Assembly: GCF_004137245.1 (NCBI RefSeq)
Contig: NZ_SDWS01000003.1
Location: forward strand, 372,001-436,000
Length of the DNA stretch: 64,000 nucleotides
Direction: 5' to 3'
Origin: Nocardioides glacieisoli
Lineage (GTDB): Bacteria; Actinomycetota; Actinomycetes; Propionibacteriales; Nocardioidaceae
The notes under the pieces are model-generated. The model made no database searches. It saw only the letters and a list, made by a program, of their open reading frames with translations, and was not told the DNA's origin. Below are positions 8,618 through 16,439 of this stretch, piece by piece. Positions within the stretch are counted from its first letter, which is position 1; each line of letters starts with the position of its first letter. The translations under genes and the position numbers were made by a program.

Positions 8618-9671
8618 GCAGGTGCCCGGCCAGGGCGTCGAGGGCCTCGCCGAGCGAGTCCGCGCGGCCGAGGTCGAGCCGGGCCAGCACGGTGGCAGCG
8701 GCGGCGAGCAGCTCGGCCTCGCTGACCTGGTCGGGCGTGCGGCCGTCCGGGGCCACGGCGGGGAGCAGGTCGTCGACGTCGCCCACCAGGTCGTAGGAGC
8801 TGGAGCGCAGCGCCGCGACCGCCGTCGCGCCCGCCTCCTCGATCCATGCGACGTGGTTGTCGGGCAGTGCGAAGGAGTCACGCGGGGCGCTCCCGACCAG
8901 CGCCGTGGGCACGAACGTGCCCTTGACGTGCCGGGAGTAGGCCAGGGAGCGACGGTCGCGGGGGACGGCGTCGTTGATCCGTCGCAGCAGCTCGGCCTCG
9001 ACGACGCCGAGGGAGTCGTTGGGCCGAAGCGCTGCGGTGTCGAGCCCGGTGACGTCGAGCCCGAGCACCGATGCCGTACGCAGCCAGAGCTCGTCGCGCG
9101 GCGCACCCGGCGCGGGCACCACGACGACGTGCACGCGCTCACCGGGAACACCTGCCGACCAGACGTCGAGGATGCCGGGGACGTCCTGGTAGCGCCAGAA
9201 CTTCTGGTCGCCGTCCTCACGCCGCACGCTCCCGAGGAACTTGCGGTAGGGCATCCGGGCGCCCATCTTGACCCGCTGCTGCCACGCCGACGGGAGCACC
9301 CGCCCGAGGTCGCGCGCCGTGACCAGCACGTGCACCTCGGCGGCCGCGGACGCGAGGTCGGCGAGCGCCGCGGCGGCTGCGTCGGCGGGGGAGTCGGCGA
9401 AGTGCTCGTTGCTGACGAGCACGTCGCCGGGCCACGCGCGCGTCTCCTGCACGAGCCGGTCCCACACGTCGCGGTCGCGGTCGCCCAGGTCGTCGACGAC
9501 GGCCGTCATGCCCTTGACCAGCGCGGCCGCGGTGAAGTGGTCGCGGCGGCGACGGCCCGGCAGCAGGAGCCCCCGGTCGCCCAGCTCGTCGCGGTGCCGC
9601 CACCACAGGTCCTGGAGATAGCTGGTGCCCGACTTCGCGGTCCCGACGTGGAGGAACGCACGGCGAGCCAT
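8604..9671 (-). CDS. Sulfotransferase family protein
   Basis: 355 residues. The N terminus FLHVGTAKSGTSYLQ carries the 5'-phosphosulfate-binding loop (KSGTSYLQ, residues 13-20) expected of PAPS-dependent sulfotransferases. VLVTARDLGRVLPSAWQQ resembles the 3'-phosphate-binding Arg/Ser region. The acceptor is unknown; related actinobacterial proteins often act on glycans or lipids. It is divergent from a methyltransferase gene across a 49-bp gap containing two back-to-back leaderless promoter candidates, so each appears to be its own unit. Confidence 0.8.
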   Translation of the reverse strand: MARRAFLHVGTAKSGTSYLQDLWWRHRDELGDRGLLLPGRRRRDHFTAAALVKGMTAVVDDLGDRDRDVWDRLVQETRAWPGDVLVSNEHFADSPADAAAAALADLASAAAEVHVLVTARDLGRVLPSAWQQRVKMGARMPYRKFLGSVRREDGDQKFWRYQDVPGILDVWSAGVPGERVHVVVVPAPGAPRDELWLRTASVLGLDVTGLDTAALRPNDSLGVVEAELLRRINDAVPRDRRSLAYSRHVKGTFVPTALVGSAPRDSFALPDNHVAWIEEAGATAVAALRSSSYDLVGDVDDLLPAVAPDGRTPDQVSEAELLAAAATVLARLDLGRADSLGEALDALAGHLLSVG

Positions 9672-9678
9672 GCCGGTG

Positions 9679-9684
9679 ACCCTA
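9679..9684 (-). promoter_or_regulatory. -10 box TAGGGT (minus strand) for the sulfotransferase gene
   Basis: On the minus strand TAGGGT is 7 nt before ATG 9671, matching the leaderless pattern. Confidence 0.55.
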
Positions 9685-9708
9685 CTCAGTGCAGATCTGG
9701 GGGCAGGG

Positions 9709-9714
9709 CAGACT
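9709..9714 (+). promoter_or_regulatory. -10 box CAGACT for the methyltransferase gene
   Basis: CAGACT ends 6 nt before GTG 9721. The same hexamer precedes the phosphatase gene at 12044, which supports its use as a variant -10 element in this genome. Confidence 0.45.
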
Positions 9715-9720
9715 CCCTCC

Positions 9721-10542
9721 GTGGCCTGGGACCGTGACTTCTTCTACGACAGCTATCCGCGCATCGAGCAGGCGTTCGGCGCGCGGCTCGACGAGAGCCT
9801 GTCGCCACGCGGCCCGTCGGTGCTGCTCCAGGTGGTGCGCGAGCTGGACCTGCCGCCCGACAGCCGGGTGGTCGACGTCGGCTGCGGCGAGGGGGCGCAC
9901 GCGTTCCGGCTGGCGACGCACTTCGGGTTCCGCGTGCTCGGCATCGACCCCGTCCAGCGCCACCTCGACCTGGCCCGCGAGGCGCGCCGCTCGGAGGTGC
10001 CGGAGATCGGCTCGCGCGTCTCCTTCGAGCGCGGCAGTGCCACGCGGATCCCGGTGCCCGACTCCTCGGTCGACCTGGTCTGGTGCCGCGACGTCATCGT
10101 GCACGTCGAGGACCCGGAGGAGGCGATGCTCGAGATCGCCCGCGTCCTGCGCCCCGGTGCGTACGCCGTCCTCTACTCGATGGTCGCCACCGACCTGCTC
10201 GCCCCGGAGGAGGCCGACCAGCTCTTCGACGTGATGGGCGTCGTGCCGTCCTCGGCCGACCCGCGGGTGCTCGACGACGCGATCGCCGCCTCGGGGCTCG
10301 AGGTCGTCGAGACGATCGACCTCGCCAGTGAGTGGGGCGAGTGGGCGCAGGAGCAGGACGGCCAGGCGGCGCGATCGCTGCTCCACCTGGCCCGGCTGCT
10401 GCGCGAGCCGGAGCGCTACCGCGCGGAGTTCGGTGGTGCGGCGTACGACGTGATGGTGGGGGACTGCCGCTGGCACGTCTTCCGGATGATGGGCAAGCTC
10501 GCCGGGCGGATCGACGTGCTGCGGCGACCCGCACGCCGATAA
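9721..10542 (+). CDS. Class I SAM-dependent methyltransferase
   Basis: 273 residues from GTG 9721, chosen because protein homology and a -10 box both point there. Motif I is RVVDVGCGEGAHAFRLA (about residues 50-66) with the acidic ribose ligand in VLGIDPVQRH. Motif IV is DLVWCRDVIVHVEDPEEAM and motif VI RVLRPGAYAVLYS. These are Methyltransf_11 features. It acts on an unknown small molecule or lipid. No cosubstrate gene is adjacent apart from the divergent sulfotransferase. Confidence 0.85.
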   Translation: MAWDRDFFYDSYPRIEQAFGARLDESLSPRGPSVLLQVVRELDLPPDSRVVDVGCGEGAHAFRLATHFGFRVLGIDPVQRHLDLAREARRSEVPEIGSRVSFERGSATRIPVPDSSVDLVWCRDVIVHVEDPEEAMLEIARVLRPGAYAVLYSMVATDLLAPEEADQLFDVMGVVPSSADPRVLDDAIAASGLEVVETIDLASEWGEWAQEQDGQAARSLLHLARLLREPERYRAEFGGAAYDVMVGDCRWHVFRMMGKLAGRIDVLRRPARR

Positions 10543-10623
10543 ACCGTGGACCCTGCTTGACGGGTTTGGGAGGGTGGCAGCGCACGAGAGACAGATGCGA
10601 ACCGCTCGGATCCAGGAGGACCC

Positions 10624-10809
10624 ATGGCTGACCAGGACCCCAACGCAGACCTCAAGGCGAAGATGCGCGAGGCCCTCGACCGCAAGAAGGGCCACCAGCA
10701 CCCGGACGACAGTGCGGAGTCGCGCGAGAAGGCGCACGGCTCGGAGATCAACGACAAGAACGTCGCCAAGCCGATGCACCGCCGCAAGGCCGGTGGCGGC
10801 GGCGCCTGA
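10624..10809 (+). CDS. DUF5302 family small protein
   Basis: 61 residues, highly charged (MADQDPNADLKAKMREALDR at the start, Lys/Arg/His-rich end). It matches the actinobacterial DUF5302 type by length and by the LKAKMREALDRKK...HRRKA layout. An AGGAGG ribosome site lies 5 nt before ATG 10624, one of the best in the window, suggesting strong expression. Function unknown; the basic tail could bind nucleic acid, but that is a guess. Confidence 0.8.
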   Translation: MADQDPNADLKAKMREALDRKKGHQHPDDSAESREKAHGSEINDKNVAKPMHRRKAGGGGA

Positions 10810-10812
10810 GGC

Positions 10813-11994
10813 CTAGTGCTGCGCGCCGGCGGACAGCTCGTCCGCCGGCGCGAAGGCCTTCGCCAGCCAGAAGAGGGCGAGCACCAGCACCAGCGGGACG
10901 GCGAAGCCGATGCGCAGCGAGCTCGCACCGACCGCCCCCGTCATCACCGCACCGAGCAGCGCACCGACGTAGTTGAACTGGTTGAACCGCGCGACCACCG
11001 CGTCAACACGCGCCTGTCGCGTGGCGGGATCCGCGTCGCGTCCGGCGAGCGCGGCTGCCGCGGAGAAGCTCAGCGGGGCGACGACGGCGACCCCGCAACC
11101 GAGCAGGGTGAAGCCGATGACCGCGACAGGCCACGACGGCGCAGCGACGATCACCGCCAGCGACACGAAGGCGACGAGTGCGCCCACGCGCAGCAGCCGC
11201 ACCGCCCCGACCCGCTCGGTGAGCCGGTCGCCGACCAGGCGCACCAGCCCGCTCGCCACCAGGTAGGGCAGCGTCGCCAGTGCGACGAGCTCCTCGGGCG
11301 CGGCGAAGACGTCGTCGAGGTACACAGGTCCCCAGGTCGCCGCTGCGGTGTCGACCGTGTAGAAGACGACGAGCGCCAGGCCGATCATCACGATGGCGCG
11401 CCACGGCACGTCGGTCTCGGTGGCCGTGGCCGCCTCGCCGTGGTCACGAGCCAGGAACGGGGCACCCGCTGCCAGCAGCGGCAGGATCGCGACGAACGCG
11501 ATCGCCGACCACGGGACGTCGGTGGTGGCCAGGGTGAGGACCGCGCCGATGACCCCGCCCAGCGTCCACGCTCCGTGGCACGACGGCAGCACGACCCGGC
11601 CGATCCGGTGCTCGAGCGCGACCGCCTGCATGTTGCCCGTCGCGTCGACCAGCCCCAGCCCGACGCCGTACGCCGCCAGGCCGAGGACGAAGACGATCGT
11701 CGTCGGAGCGAGGATCGCGACCGCCACCGACACCGCGACCACCAGCAGCCCGGCGCGCAGCACGACTGCGCTGTCGAGCCGGGGCGCGAGGCGCTCGGCC
11801 AGCAGCGAGCCGACGCCGGCGAGCAGCACCATCATCAGCAGCACGCCGGACAGGGCGAGCTCGCCGAGGTCCCAGCGGTCCTGGATGCGGGGGAGGCGGG
11901 TGGTGAGGCTGATGAAGACCAGGCCCTGCGTGAGGAACGCCGCAGCGATGGCCAGCCGCGCCCGGCCGAGGTGTGCGCTGGGGTCTGCACTCAT
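10813..11994 (-). CDS. MFS transporter
   Basis: 393 residues with about 12 hydrophobic helices, the first AIAAAFLTQGLVFISLTTR. The sequence TRLPRIQDRWDLGELALSG in the loop after helix 1 is typical of the YbjJ-like MFS subgroup. A second repeat half begins VPWRAIVMIGLALVVFY. The transported compound is unknown. The frame extends upstream, but ATG 11994 has a candidate leaderless promoter and begins just before helix 1; ATG 12003 is an alternative. Confidence 0.87.
   Translation of the reverse strand: MSADPSAHLGRARLAIAAAFLTQGLVFISLTTRLPRIQDRWDLGELALSGVLLMMVLLAGVGSLLAERLAPRLDSAVVLRAGLLVVAVSVAVAILAPTTIVFVLGLAAYGVGLGLVDATGNMQAVALEHRIGRVVLPSCHGAWTLGGVIGAVLTLATTDVPWSAIAFVAILPLLAAGAPFLARDHGEAATATETDVPWRAIVMIGLALVVFYTVDTAAATWGPVYLDDVFAAPEELVALATLPYLVASGLVRLVGDRLTERVGAVRLLRVGALVAFVSLAVIVAAPSWPVAVIGFTLLGCGVAVVAPLSFSAAAALAGRDADPATRQARVDAVVARFNQFNYVGALLGAVMTGAVGASSLRIGFAVPLVLVLALFWLAKAFAPADELSAGAQH
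10822..10852. terminator. GC-rich hairpin at the DUF5302/MFS convergent junction
   Basis: A 13-bp perfect stem with loop AGCTC starts 13 bp after the DUF5302 stop. It lies inside the last codons of the convergent MFS gene, so it can serve as a plus-strand terminator only by being tolerated in that coding tail. No T-run. Confidence 0.5.
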
Positions 11995-12001
11995 GGCGAG
12001 C

Positions 12002-12007
12002 ATCGTG
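12002..12007 (-). promoter_or_regulatory. Possible -10 box CACGAT (minus strand) for the MFS gene
   Basis: CACGAT lies 7 nt before ATG 11994, the same hexamer and gap as before the MaoC-like gene. Confidence 0.4.
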
Positions 12008-12030
12008 GCAGGCCGCCGGTCCGCCCGTGG

Positions 12031-12036
12031 CAGACT
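12031..12036 (+). promoter_or_regulatory. -10 box CAGACT for the histidine phosphatase gene
   Basis: CAGACT ends 7 nt before ATG 12044, leaving no room for a ribosome site upstream of a normal leader. Confidence 0.45.
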
Positions 12037-12043
12037 CGCGGGC

Positions 12044-12613
12044 ATGGCCTCCGGAGTGCATCGCGAGCTGTGGATCGTCCGGCACGGCGAGACGGAGTGG
12101 AGCCGCGACGGCAAGCACACGTCCACCACCGACCTGCCCCTCACCGACGTCGGCGAGGAGACCGCCGCGTCGCTGGCGCCGAGACTGGCCGAGGTGTCGT
12201 TCGACCTGGTGCTGACGAGCCCGCGCCAGCGCGCTCGTCGTACGGCCGAGCTGGCGGGCTTCCCCGACGCCGAGGTCGACGACGACCTGGCCGAGTGGGC
12301 GTACGGCGACTACGAGGGCATCACCACCGACGAGATCCGCGAGACCGTGCCCGGCTGGACGGTCTGGACGCACCCGTCGCCGGGAGGGGAGACCGCCGAC
12401 GAGGTGTCCGACCGACTCGACCGCGTCGTCGAGCGGGCGCGCGAGCACGACCGCACCCTCGTCTTCGCCCACGGGCACTCGCTGCGCGTGCTGACCGCGC
12501 GCTGGCTGGAGCAGCCGGCCGTCGAGGGGCGGTTCTTCCGCCTCGACACCTCGACCGTCTCGGTGCTGGGCTTCGAGCGCGAGACCCCGGTGCTGCTGAA
12601 GTGGAACGGCTGA
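12044..12613 (+). CDS. Histidine phosphatase family protein (phosphoglycerate mutase-like)
   Basis: 189 residues. The family signature IVRHGETEWS provides the phospho-accepting His14, LTSPRQRARRTAEL is the second conserved arginine region, and the partner histidine is His143 in VFAHGHSLRVL. Small size and a lack of insertions fit a CobC/GpmB-like phosphatase rather than a glycolytic mutase. It is followed 7 bp later by a PHP-domain phosphoesterase; the two and the next P-loop protein look like one operon. Substrate unknown. Confidence 0.88.
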   Translation: MASGVHRELWIVRHGETEWSRDGKHTSTTDLPLTDVGEETAASLAPRLAEVSFDLVLTSPRQRARRTAELAGFPDAEVDDDLAEWAYGDYEGITTDEIRETVPGWTVWTHPSPGGETADEVSDRLDRVVERAREHDRTLVFAHGHSLRVLTARWLEQPAVEGRFFRLDTSTVSVLGFERETPVLLKWNG

Positions 12614-12620
12614 GGCCGAC

Positions 12621-13460
12621 GTGCGGATCGACCTCCACACGCACAGCTCCGCCAGCGACGGCACCGACACCCCCGCCCAGCTGATGCGGGAGGCCGCGGC
12701 CGCCGGCCTCGACGTCGTCGCGCTGACCGACCACGACGCGATGTCGGGATGGGCCGAGGCGCAGCAGGCCGCCGACGCGGTGGGCATCACCCTGGTGCCG
12801 GGGCTTGAGGTGAGCACCACGTTCGAGCACCGCGGGGTCCACCTGCTCGGCTACCTGCCCGACCCGACGTACGCGCCCCTTGTCGCCGAGCTCGACCGGA
12901 TCCTGGCGGGACGCACGTCGCGGACACCGGGCATGGTCGCCGCGCTCCGCGACGCCGGCATCGAGATCACCGAGGAGGACGTACGTCGTGAGTCCGGTGG
13001 ATCCGTCGCCGCGGGCCGACCGCACGTCGCCGACGCGCTCGTGCGGCTCGGGCTCGTGGACGACCGGACGGCCGCGTTCGCGAAGTTCCTCGACCCGGGC
13101 CGCCCCGGGTACGTCAACCGCTACGCCACGCCGCTGGAGGAGATGATCGCGCTGATCGTCGACGCCGGAGGCGTGCCCGTGATCGCGCACCCGTGGGGTC
13201 GTCGGGGCGAGACGGTGCTCGACGCCGCTGCCCTGTCGGGCCTCAAGGACCTCGGCCTGGCCGGGATCGAGGTGGACCACCAGGACCACCCGCCCGAGCT
13301 GCGCGCCCGCCTGCGCGCCATCGCCGCCGACCTCGACCTCGTCGTCACCGGCAGCAGCGACCACCACGGCCTCGGCAAGATCGACCACGACCTCGGGGTG
13401 AACACGACGGACCCGGAGCAGTACGAGCGGCTGGTCTCGCTCGCCCGTCCACACGCATGA
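12621..13460 (+). CDS. PHP domain metal-dependent phosphoesterase (TrpH/YciV-like)
   Basis: 279 residues from GTG 12621. Metal-binding PHP motifs are DLHTHSSASDG (4-14), ALTDHDA (about 41), the Glu in GLEVS, IAHPWG (about 191) and the late SSDHHG. Members act as 3',5'-nucleoside bisphosphate phosphatase or RNase AM on RNA 5' ends. Length and motif spacing agree. It shares an operon with the histidine phosphatase and overlaps the next gene by 4 bp. Confidence 0.87.
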   Translation: MRIDLHTHSSASDGTDTPAQLMREAAAAGLDVVALTDHDAMSGWAEAQQAADAVGITLVPGLEVSTTFEHRGVHLLGYLPDPTYAPLVAELDRILAGRTSRTPGMVAALRDAGIEITEEDVRRESGGSVAAGRPHVADALVRLGLVDDRTAAFAKFLDPGRPGYVNRYATPLEEMIALIVDAGGVPVIAHPWGRRGETVLDAAALSGLKDLGLAGIEVDHQDHPPELRARLRAIAADLDLVVTGSSDHHGLGKIDHDLGVNTTDPEQYERLVSLARPHA

Positions 13461-13996
13461 CCGTCCTCCCCGACCGCGTCCTCGTCTACGGCGTCACGGG
13501 CAGCGGCAAGAGCACTGCAGCACTCGCCATCGGGGACCTGACCGGGCACCCGGTGACCCTCGTCGACGAGCTGACCTGGCAGCCCGAGTGGATGCCGGTC
13601 CCGGATGCGGACCAGCGCGAGCTCATCGGGGAGATCGTCGCGGGGGAGCGCTGGCTGCTCGACACGGCGTACGCCTCGTGGCGCGACCTCGTCGTCCCGC
13701 GTGCCGAGCTCGTCATCGGCCTCGACTACCCGCGCTGGCTCTCGCTCGCGAGGCTGGTCCGGCGGACGGTCACGCGCGCGATCACGAAGGAGCCGATGTG
13801 CAACGGCAACGTCGAGTCCTGGCGCAAGATCATCGCCCGCGACTCGATCATCGCGTGGCACTTCCAGTCGTTCGCCCGCAAGCGGGACCGGATGCGCGCG
13901 TGGGCTGCCTCGCCCGACGGACCCGAGGTGCTGCTCTTCAGGCACCCGCGCGAGCTGGAGGCGTGGCTCTCAACGCTCCGCGGGACCAGTCGCTGA
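13457..13996 (+). CDS. P-loop small kinase-like protein (adenylate kinase/FlaR-like)
   Basis: 179 residues. ATG 13457 overlaps the preceding stop (ATGA). Walker A is VYGVTGSGKSTAA near residue 10. Further motifs are VDELTWQPEW, ERWLLDTAYASWRD and VIGLDYPRWLSLARLVRR, the layout of the small AAA_18/topology-modulation family often annotated adenylate kinase. The likely activity is nucleotide or small-molecule phosphorylation, not a canonical Adk because the lid domain is absent. Confidence 0.75.
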   Translation: MTVLPDRVLVYGVTGSGKSTAALAIGDLTGHPVTLVDELTWQPEWMPVPDADQRELIGEIVAGERWLLDTAYASWRDLVVPRAELVIGLDYPRWLSLARLVRRTVTRAITKEPMCNGNVESWRKIIARDSIIAWHFQSFARKRDRMRAWAASPDGPEVLLFRHPRELEAWLSTLRGTSR

Positions 13997-14062
13997 CGAT
14001 CGGGGAGCCTTGTCCTGACATTTCGCGAACGATCTTCCCCACTGCCGGGCTGGCAAGACATC

Positions 14063-14068
14063 TAGGCT
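14063..14068 (+). promoter_or_regulatory. -10 box TAGGCT of a leaderless promoter
   Basis: TAGGCT ends 6 nt before GTG 14075, identical in hexamer and spacing to the site before 18049. Confidence 0.6.
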
Positions 14069-14074
14069 CCCCGC

Positions 14075-14695
14075 GTGGACCACGACGAGATCGTCCGGCT
14101 CTACGGGCCGTGGGCGGCACGGACGCCGCAGGACGCGGCGGACCTCCTCGCGGGCTACGACCGGCCGTGGTGGATCGCCGGTGGGTGGGCGATCGAGGCA
14201 TTCGCCGGCGTCCCACGGGAGCACGGTGACGTCGACCCGAGCATCCCGCGGTCGGACATCGGACCGCTGCGACGCCACCTCGCCGGTCGCCTCGACGTGT
14301 GGGAGGCGGACAGCGGCACGTTGCGTCCGCTGCTCGACGGCGACGACGAGGTCACCGCCGAGTGCGAGAACCTCTGGCTGCGCCCGAGCGGCGCGGACCC
14401 GTGGGAGTACGACGTCATCCTGATGCACACGACACCGACGACCTGGACCTTCAAGCGCGACGCCCGGATCAGCCTGCCGTTGGCCGAGATCCTCTGGGAG
14501 CGCGACGCCATCCGGTACCTGGCACCGGAGGTGCAGCTGCTCCACAAGGCGCGGGCGCTACGGCCCCAGGACCAGGCGGACTTCGACGCGTGCGCCCCGC
14601 TGCTCGACGTACGCGCCCGGGTGTGGCTCCGCGACGCGCTGCAGCTGGCACACCCCGGCCACCCGTGGACGCACGAACTGGGAGGGCGAGTCTGA
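14075..14695 (+). CDS. Nucleotidyltransferase-like protein (aminoglycoside 2''-adenylyltransferase fold)
   Basis: 206 residues from GTG 14075. WWIAGGWAIEAFAGVPREHGDVD holds the GGW and EHxDVD pattern of minimal nucleotidyltransferases of the AadB/lincosamide type. In active members a second acidic strand such as ExxxFR follows; here it reads DPSIPRSD, so activity is uncertain. Family members include resistance enzymes but most are uncharacterised. Its stop codon lies inside a long palindrome shared with the convergent junction. Confidence 0.65.
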   Translation: MDHDEIVRLYGPWAARTPQDAADLLAGYDRPWWIAGGWAIEAFAGVPREHGDVDPSIPRSDIGPLRRHLAGRLDVWEADSGTLRPLLDGDDEVTAECENLWLRPSGADPWEYDVILMHTTPTTWTFKRDARISLPLAEILWERDAIRYLAPEVQLLHKARALRPQDQADFDACAPLLDVRARVWLRDALQLAHPGHPWTHELGGRV

Positions 14696-14735
14696 CACTT
14701 GGAGGCCTTTGCAACCCCCTCCAAGTGTCAGACTC
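14688..14735. terminator. 18-bp perfect palindrome at a convergent gene junction
   Basis: An 18-bp perfect stem (14688-14705 with 14718-14735) and 12-nt loop begin inside the last codons of the nucleotidyltransferase gene. A second self-complementary 16-mer follows directly at 14735-14750. No T-run. Likely a bidirectional terminator for this gene and the SDR gene ending at 14771. Confidence 0.6.
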
Positions 14736-14770
14736 CCCGCACGTGCGGGGACTCAGACAGGGGCGCGCCC

Positions 14771-15523
14771 TCAGCGGCGCCCGATCGACTGCGTCAGCCG
14801 CAGCACCCGGTTCGGGATCGCCTTGGTCAGCGCGATGATCGTCTTGTACTGCGCGCCGGGGATCGAGAAGGCGCGGCCCCTGTCGAAGTCCTCCAGAGAC
14901 TTGCGGACCAGGAACTCGACGTCGAGCCACATGAACCCGTCGCCGCGCTTGACCTGCATCCGCTCGTGGAACTCGGTCTTGGTGAAGCCGGGGCAGAGCG
15001 ACATGACCGTGACGCCGCGGGGGCCGTACTCCATGTGGGCCCACTCGCTGAACGAGTTCACCCACGCCTTGGCGGCGGAGTAGGAGCCGCGGGGGAGGAA
15101 GGCGGCGACACTCGAGACGTTGATGATGCCGCCGTGGCCGCGCTCGGCCATCGGGCCGAGGGCGGCGTGGGTCAGTCGCAGCACCGCGGTGACGAGCACC
15201 TCGAGCATCGCGGTCTCCTCGTCGGCGGTGTTGTCGAGAAAGCGCTTCTTGAGCCCGAAGCCGGCGTTGTTGACCAGCAGGTCGACCGGCCGGTCGTGGT
15301 CGGCGAGCCGGGCCTCGACGCGGGCGAGGTCGGCCCGGTCCGTGAGGTCGGCGGCGAGCACCTCGACCTCGACCTGGTGGGCGCGGCGCAGCTCGTCGGC
15401 CACCAGGTCCAGGCGGGCGACGTCGCGCGCGACGAGGACGAGGTCGTGGCCGCGCGCGGCGAGCTGGACGGCGTACTCGTGGCCGATGCCGGCGGTGGCG
15501 CCGGTGATGAGAGCGGTAGGCAT
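14771..15523 (-). CDS. SDR family oxidoreductase (DltE/YqjQ-like)
   Basis: 250 residues, classical short-chain dehydrogenase. The cofactor loop is ITGATAGIGHEYAVQLA, followed by LLVNNAGFG, the catalytic Ser in INVSSVAAFLPRG, and the Tyr-x3-Lys in YSAAKAWVNSFSEW. Arg residues after the second strand suggest NADPH. The C-terminal tail is consistent with general acyl or keto reductases. Substrate unknown. It is divergent from the parA-like gene across 60 bp. Confidence 0.88.
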   Translation of the reverse strand: MPTALITGATAGIGHEYAVQLAARGHDLVLVARDVARLDLVADELRRAHQVEVEVLAADLTDRADLARVEARLADHDRPVDLLVNNAGFGLKKRFLDNTADEETAMLEVLVTAVLRLTHAALGPMAERGHGGIINVSSVAAFLPRGSYSAAKAWVNSFSEWAHMEYGPRGVTVMSLCPGFTKTEFHERMQVKRGDGFMWLDVEFLVRKSLEDFDRGRAFSIPGAQYKTIIALTKAIPNRVLRLTQSIGRR

Positions 15524-15569
15524 GGGGCCAGCGTTTCAGGACACCGGTCGGGTCCGCGACCCCGTCCTG

Positions 15570-15575
15570 CACAAT
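15570..15575 (+). promoter_or_regulatory. Possible -10 box CACAAT before the ParA-like gene
   Basis: CACAAT lies 8 nt before ATG 15584; a weaker match to the leaderless pattern. Confidence 0.3.
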
Positions 15576-15583
15576 GGGCCACG

Positions 15584-16432
15584 ATGAGCATCCAGAGCGC
15601 GCCCTCAGTCACCCTGGCCGTCGCGAACCAGAAGGGCGGCGTGGCGAAGACGACGTCCATCGCGTCCATCGGGGCGGCCCTCGCCGAGCTCGGCCACCGG
15701 GTGCTGCTGGTCGACCTCGACCCGCAGGCCTGCCTGACCTTCTCCCTCGGGATCGACCCCGAGGACCTCGAGGTGTCGGTGCACCACGTGCTGACCCAGG
15801 GCGTCGACCCGGCCGAGGTCATCATCGCGACCGAGGACGGCGTCGACCTCCTGCCGGCCACGATCGAGCTGGCCCGTGCCGAGGCCGACCTGCTCACCCG
15901 GACGGGCCGCGAGCACGTCATCAAGGGCGCCCTCGAGCAGCTCGCCGACGACCTCGCGGACACCGAGGAGGGACCCTACGACTGGGTCCTTCTCGACTGC
16001 CCGCCGTCCCTCGGCGTGCTGACGGTCGCCGCGCTCACCGCCGCCGACGGCGTGCTGGTGCCGCTGCAGTGCGAGACGCTGTCGCACCGCGGGGTCGGCC
16101 AGCTGCTCGACACCGTCCACGACGTACGCCGGTTCACCAACCGCGGCCTCGAGGTGTGGGGCGTGCTGCCGACGCTCTACGACGGCCGCACCAACCACGC
16201 GCGCACGGTGCTGGAGACGATCAGCGACACCTACGACCTCGAGGTCGTCGAACCGCCGATCCCCAAGACCATCAAGTTCGCCGAGGCGCCCGCCGCCGGT
16301 CGCTCGATCCTGGCGACCAGCCGCACCAACAAGGGCGCCCAGGCCTACCGCGAGGTGGCCGTGAACCTCGTCGAGCGGGCCTCCCGCCCCAAGAAGAAGG
16401 CGGCGAAGAAGCCCGCTCGCGCGAAGAAGTAG
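15584..16432 (+). CDS. ParA/Soj family ATPase (orphan)
   Basis: 282 residues. The deviant Walker A is QKGGVAKTTSIAS (KGGVAKTT at 17-24), with VDLDPQACLTFSLG and WVLLDCPPSLGVL following, all diagnostic of ParA/MinD ATPases. The C-terminal tail is Lys-rich (KKKAAKKPARAKK), which would favour DNA binding. There is no parB partner next door, and the place beside a DEAD-box helicase matches the second Soj-like gene of mycobacteria (Rv3213c near rhlE), so this is not the main chromosomal parA. Start chosen at ATG 15584, where similarity begins, although the frame is open far upstream. Confidence 0.9.
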   Translation: MSIQSAPSVTLAVANQKGGVAKTTSIASIGAALAELGHRVLLVDLDPQACLTFSLGIDPEDLEVSVHHVLTQGVDPAEVIIATEDGVDLLPATIELARAEADLLTRTGREHVIKGALEQLADDLADTEEGPYDWVLLDCPPSLGVLTVAALTAADGVLVPLQCETLSHRGVGQLLDTVHDVRRFTNRGLEVWGVLPTLYDGRTNHARTVLETISDTYDLEVVEPPIPKTIKFAEAPAAGRSILATSRTNKGAQAYREVAVNLVERASRPKKKAAKKPARAKK

Positions 16433-16439
16433 GCGCCGG

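Noticed and set aside
10816..12684. Very long open frame on the plus strand opposite the MFS gene
   Set aside because: Composition is Arg/Gly/Asp/His-rich with no domain, and the opposite strand encodes a convincing 12-helix transporter. It is a by-product of high GC.
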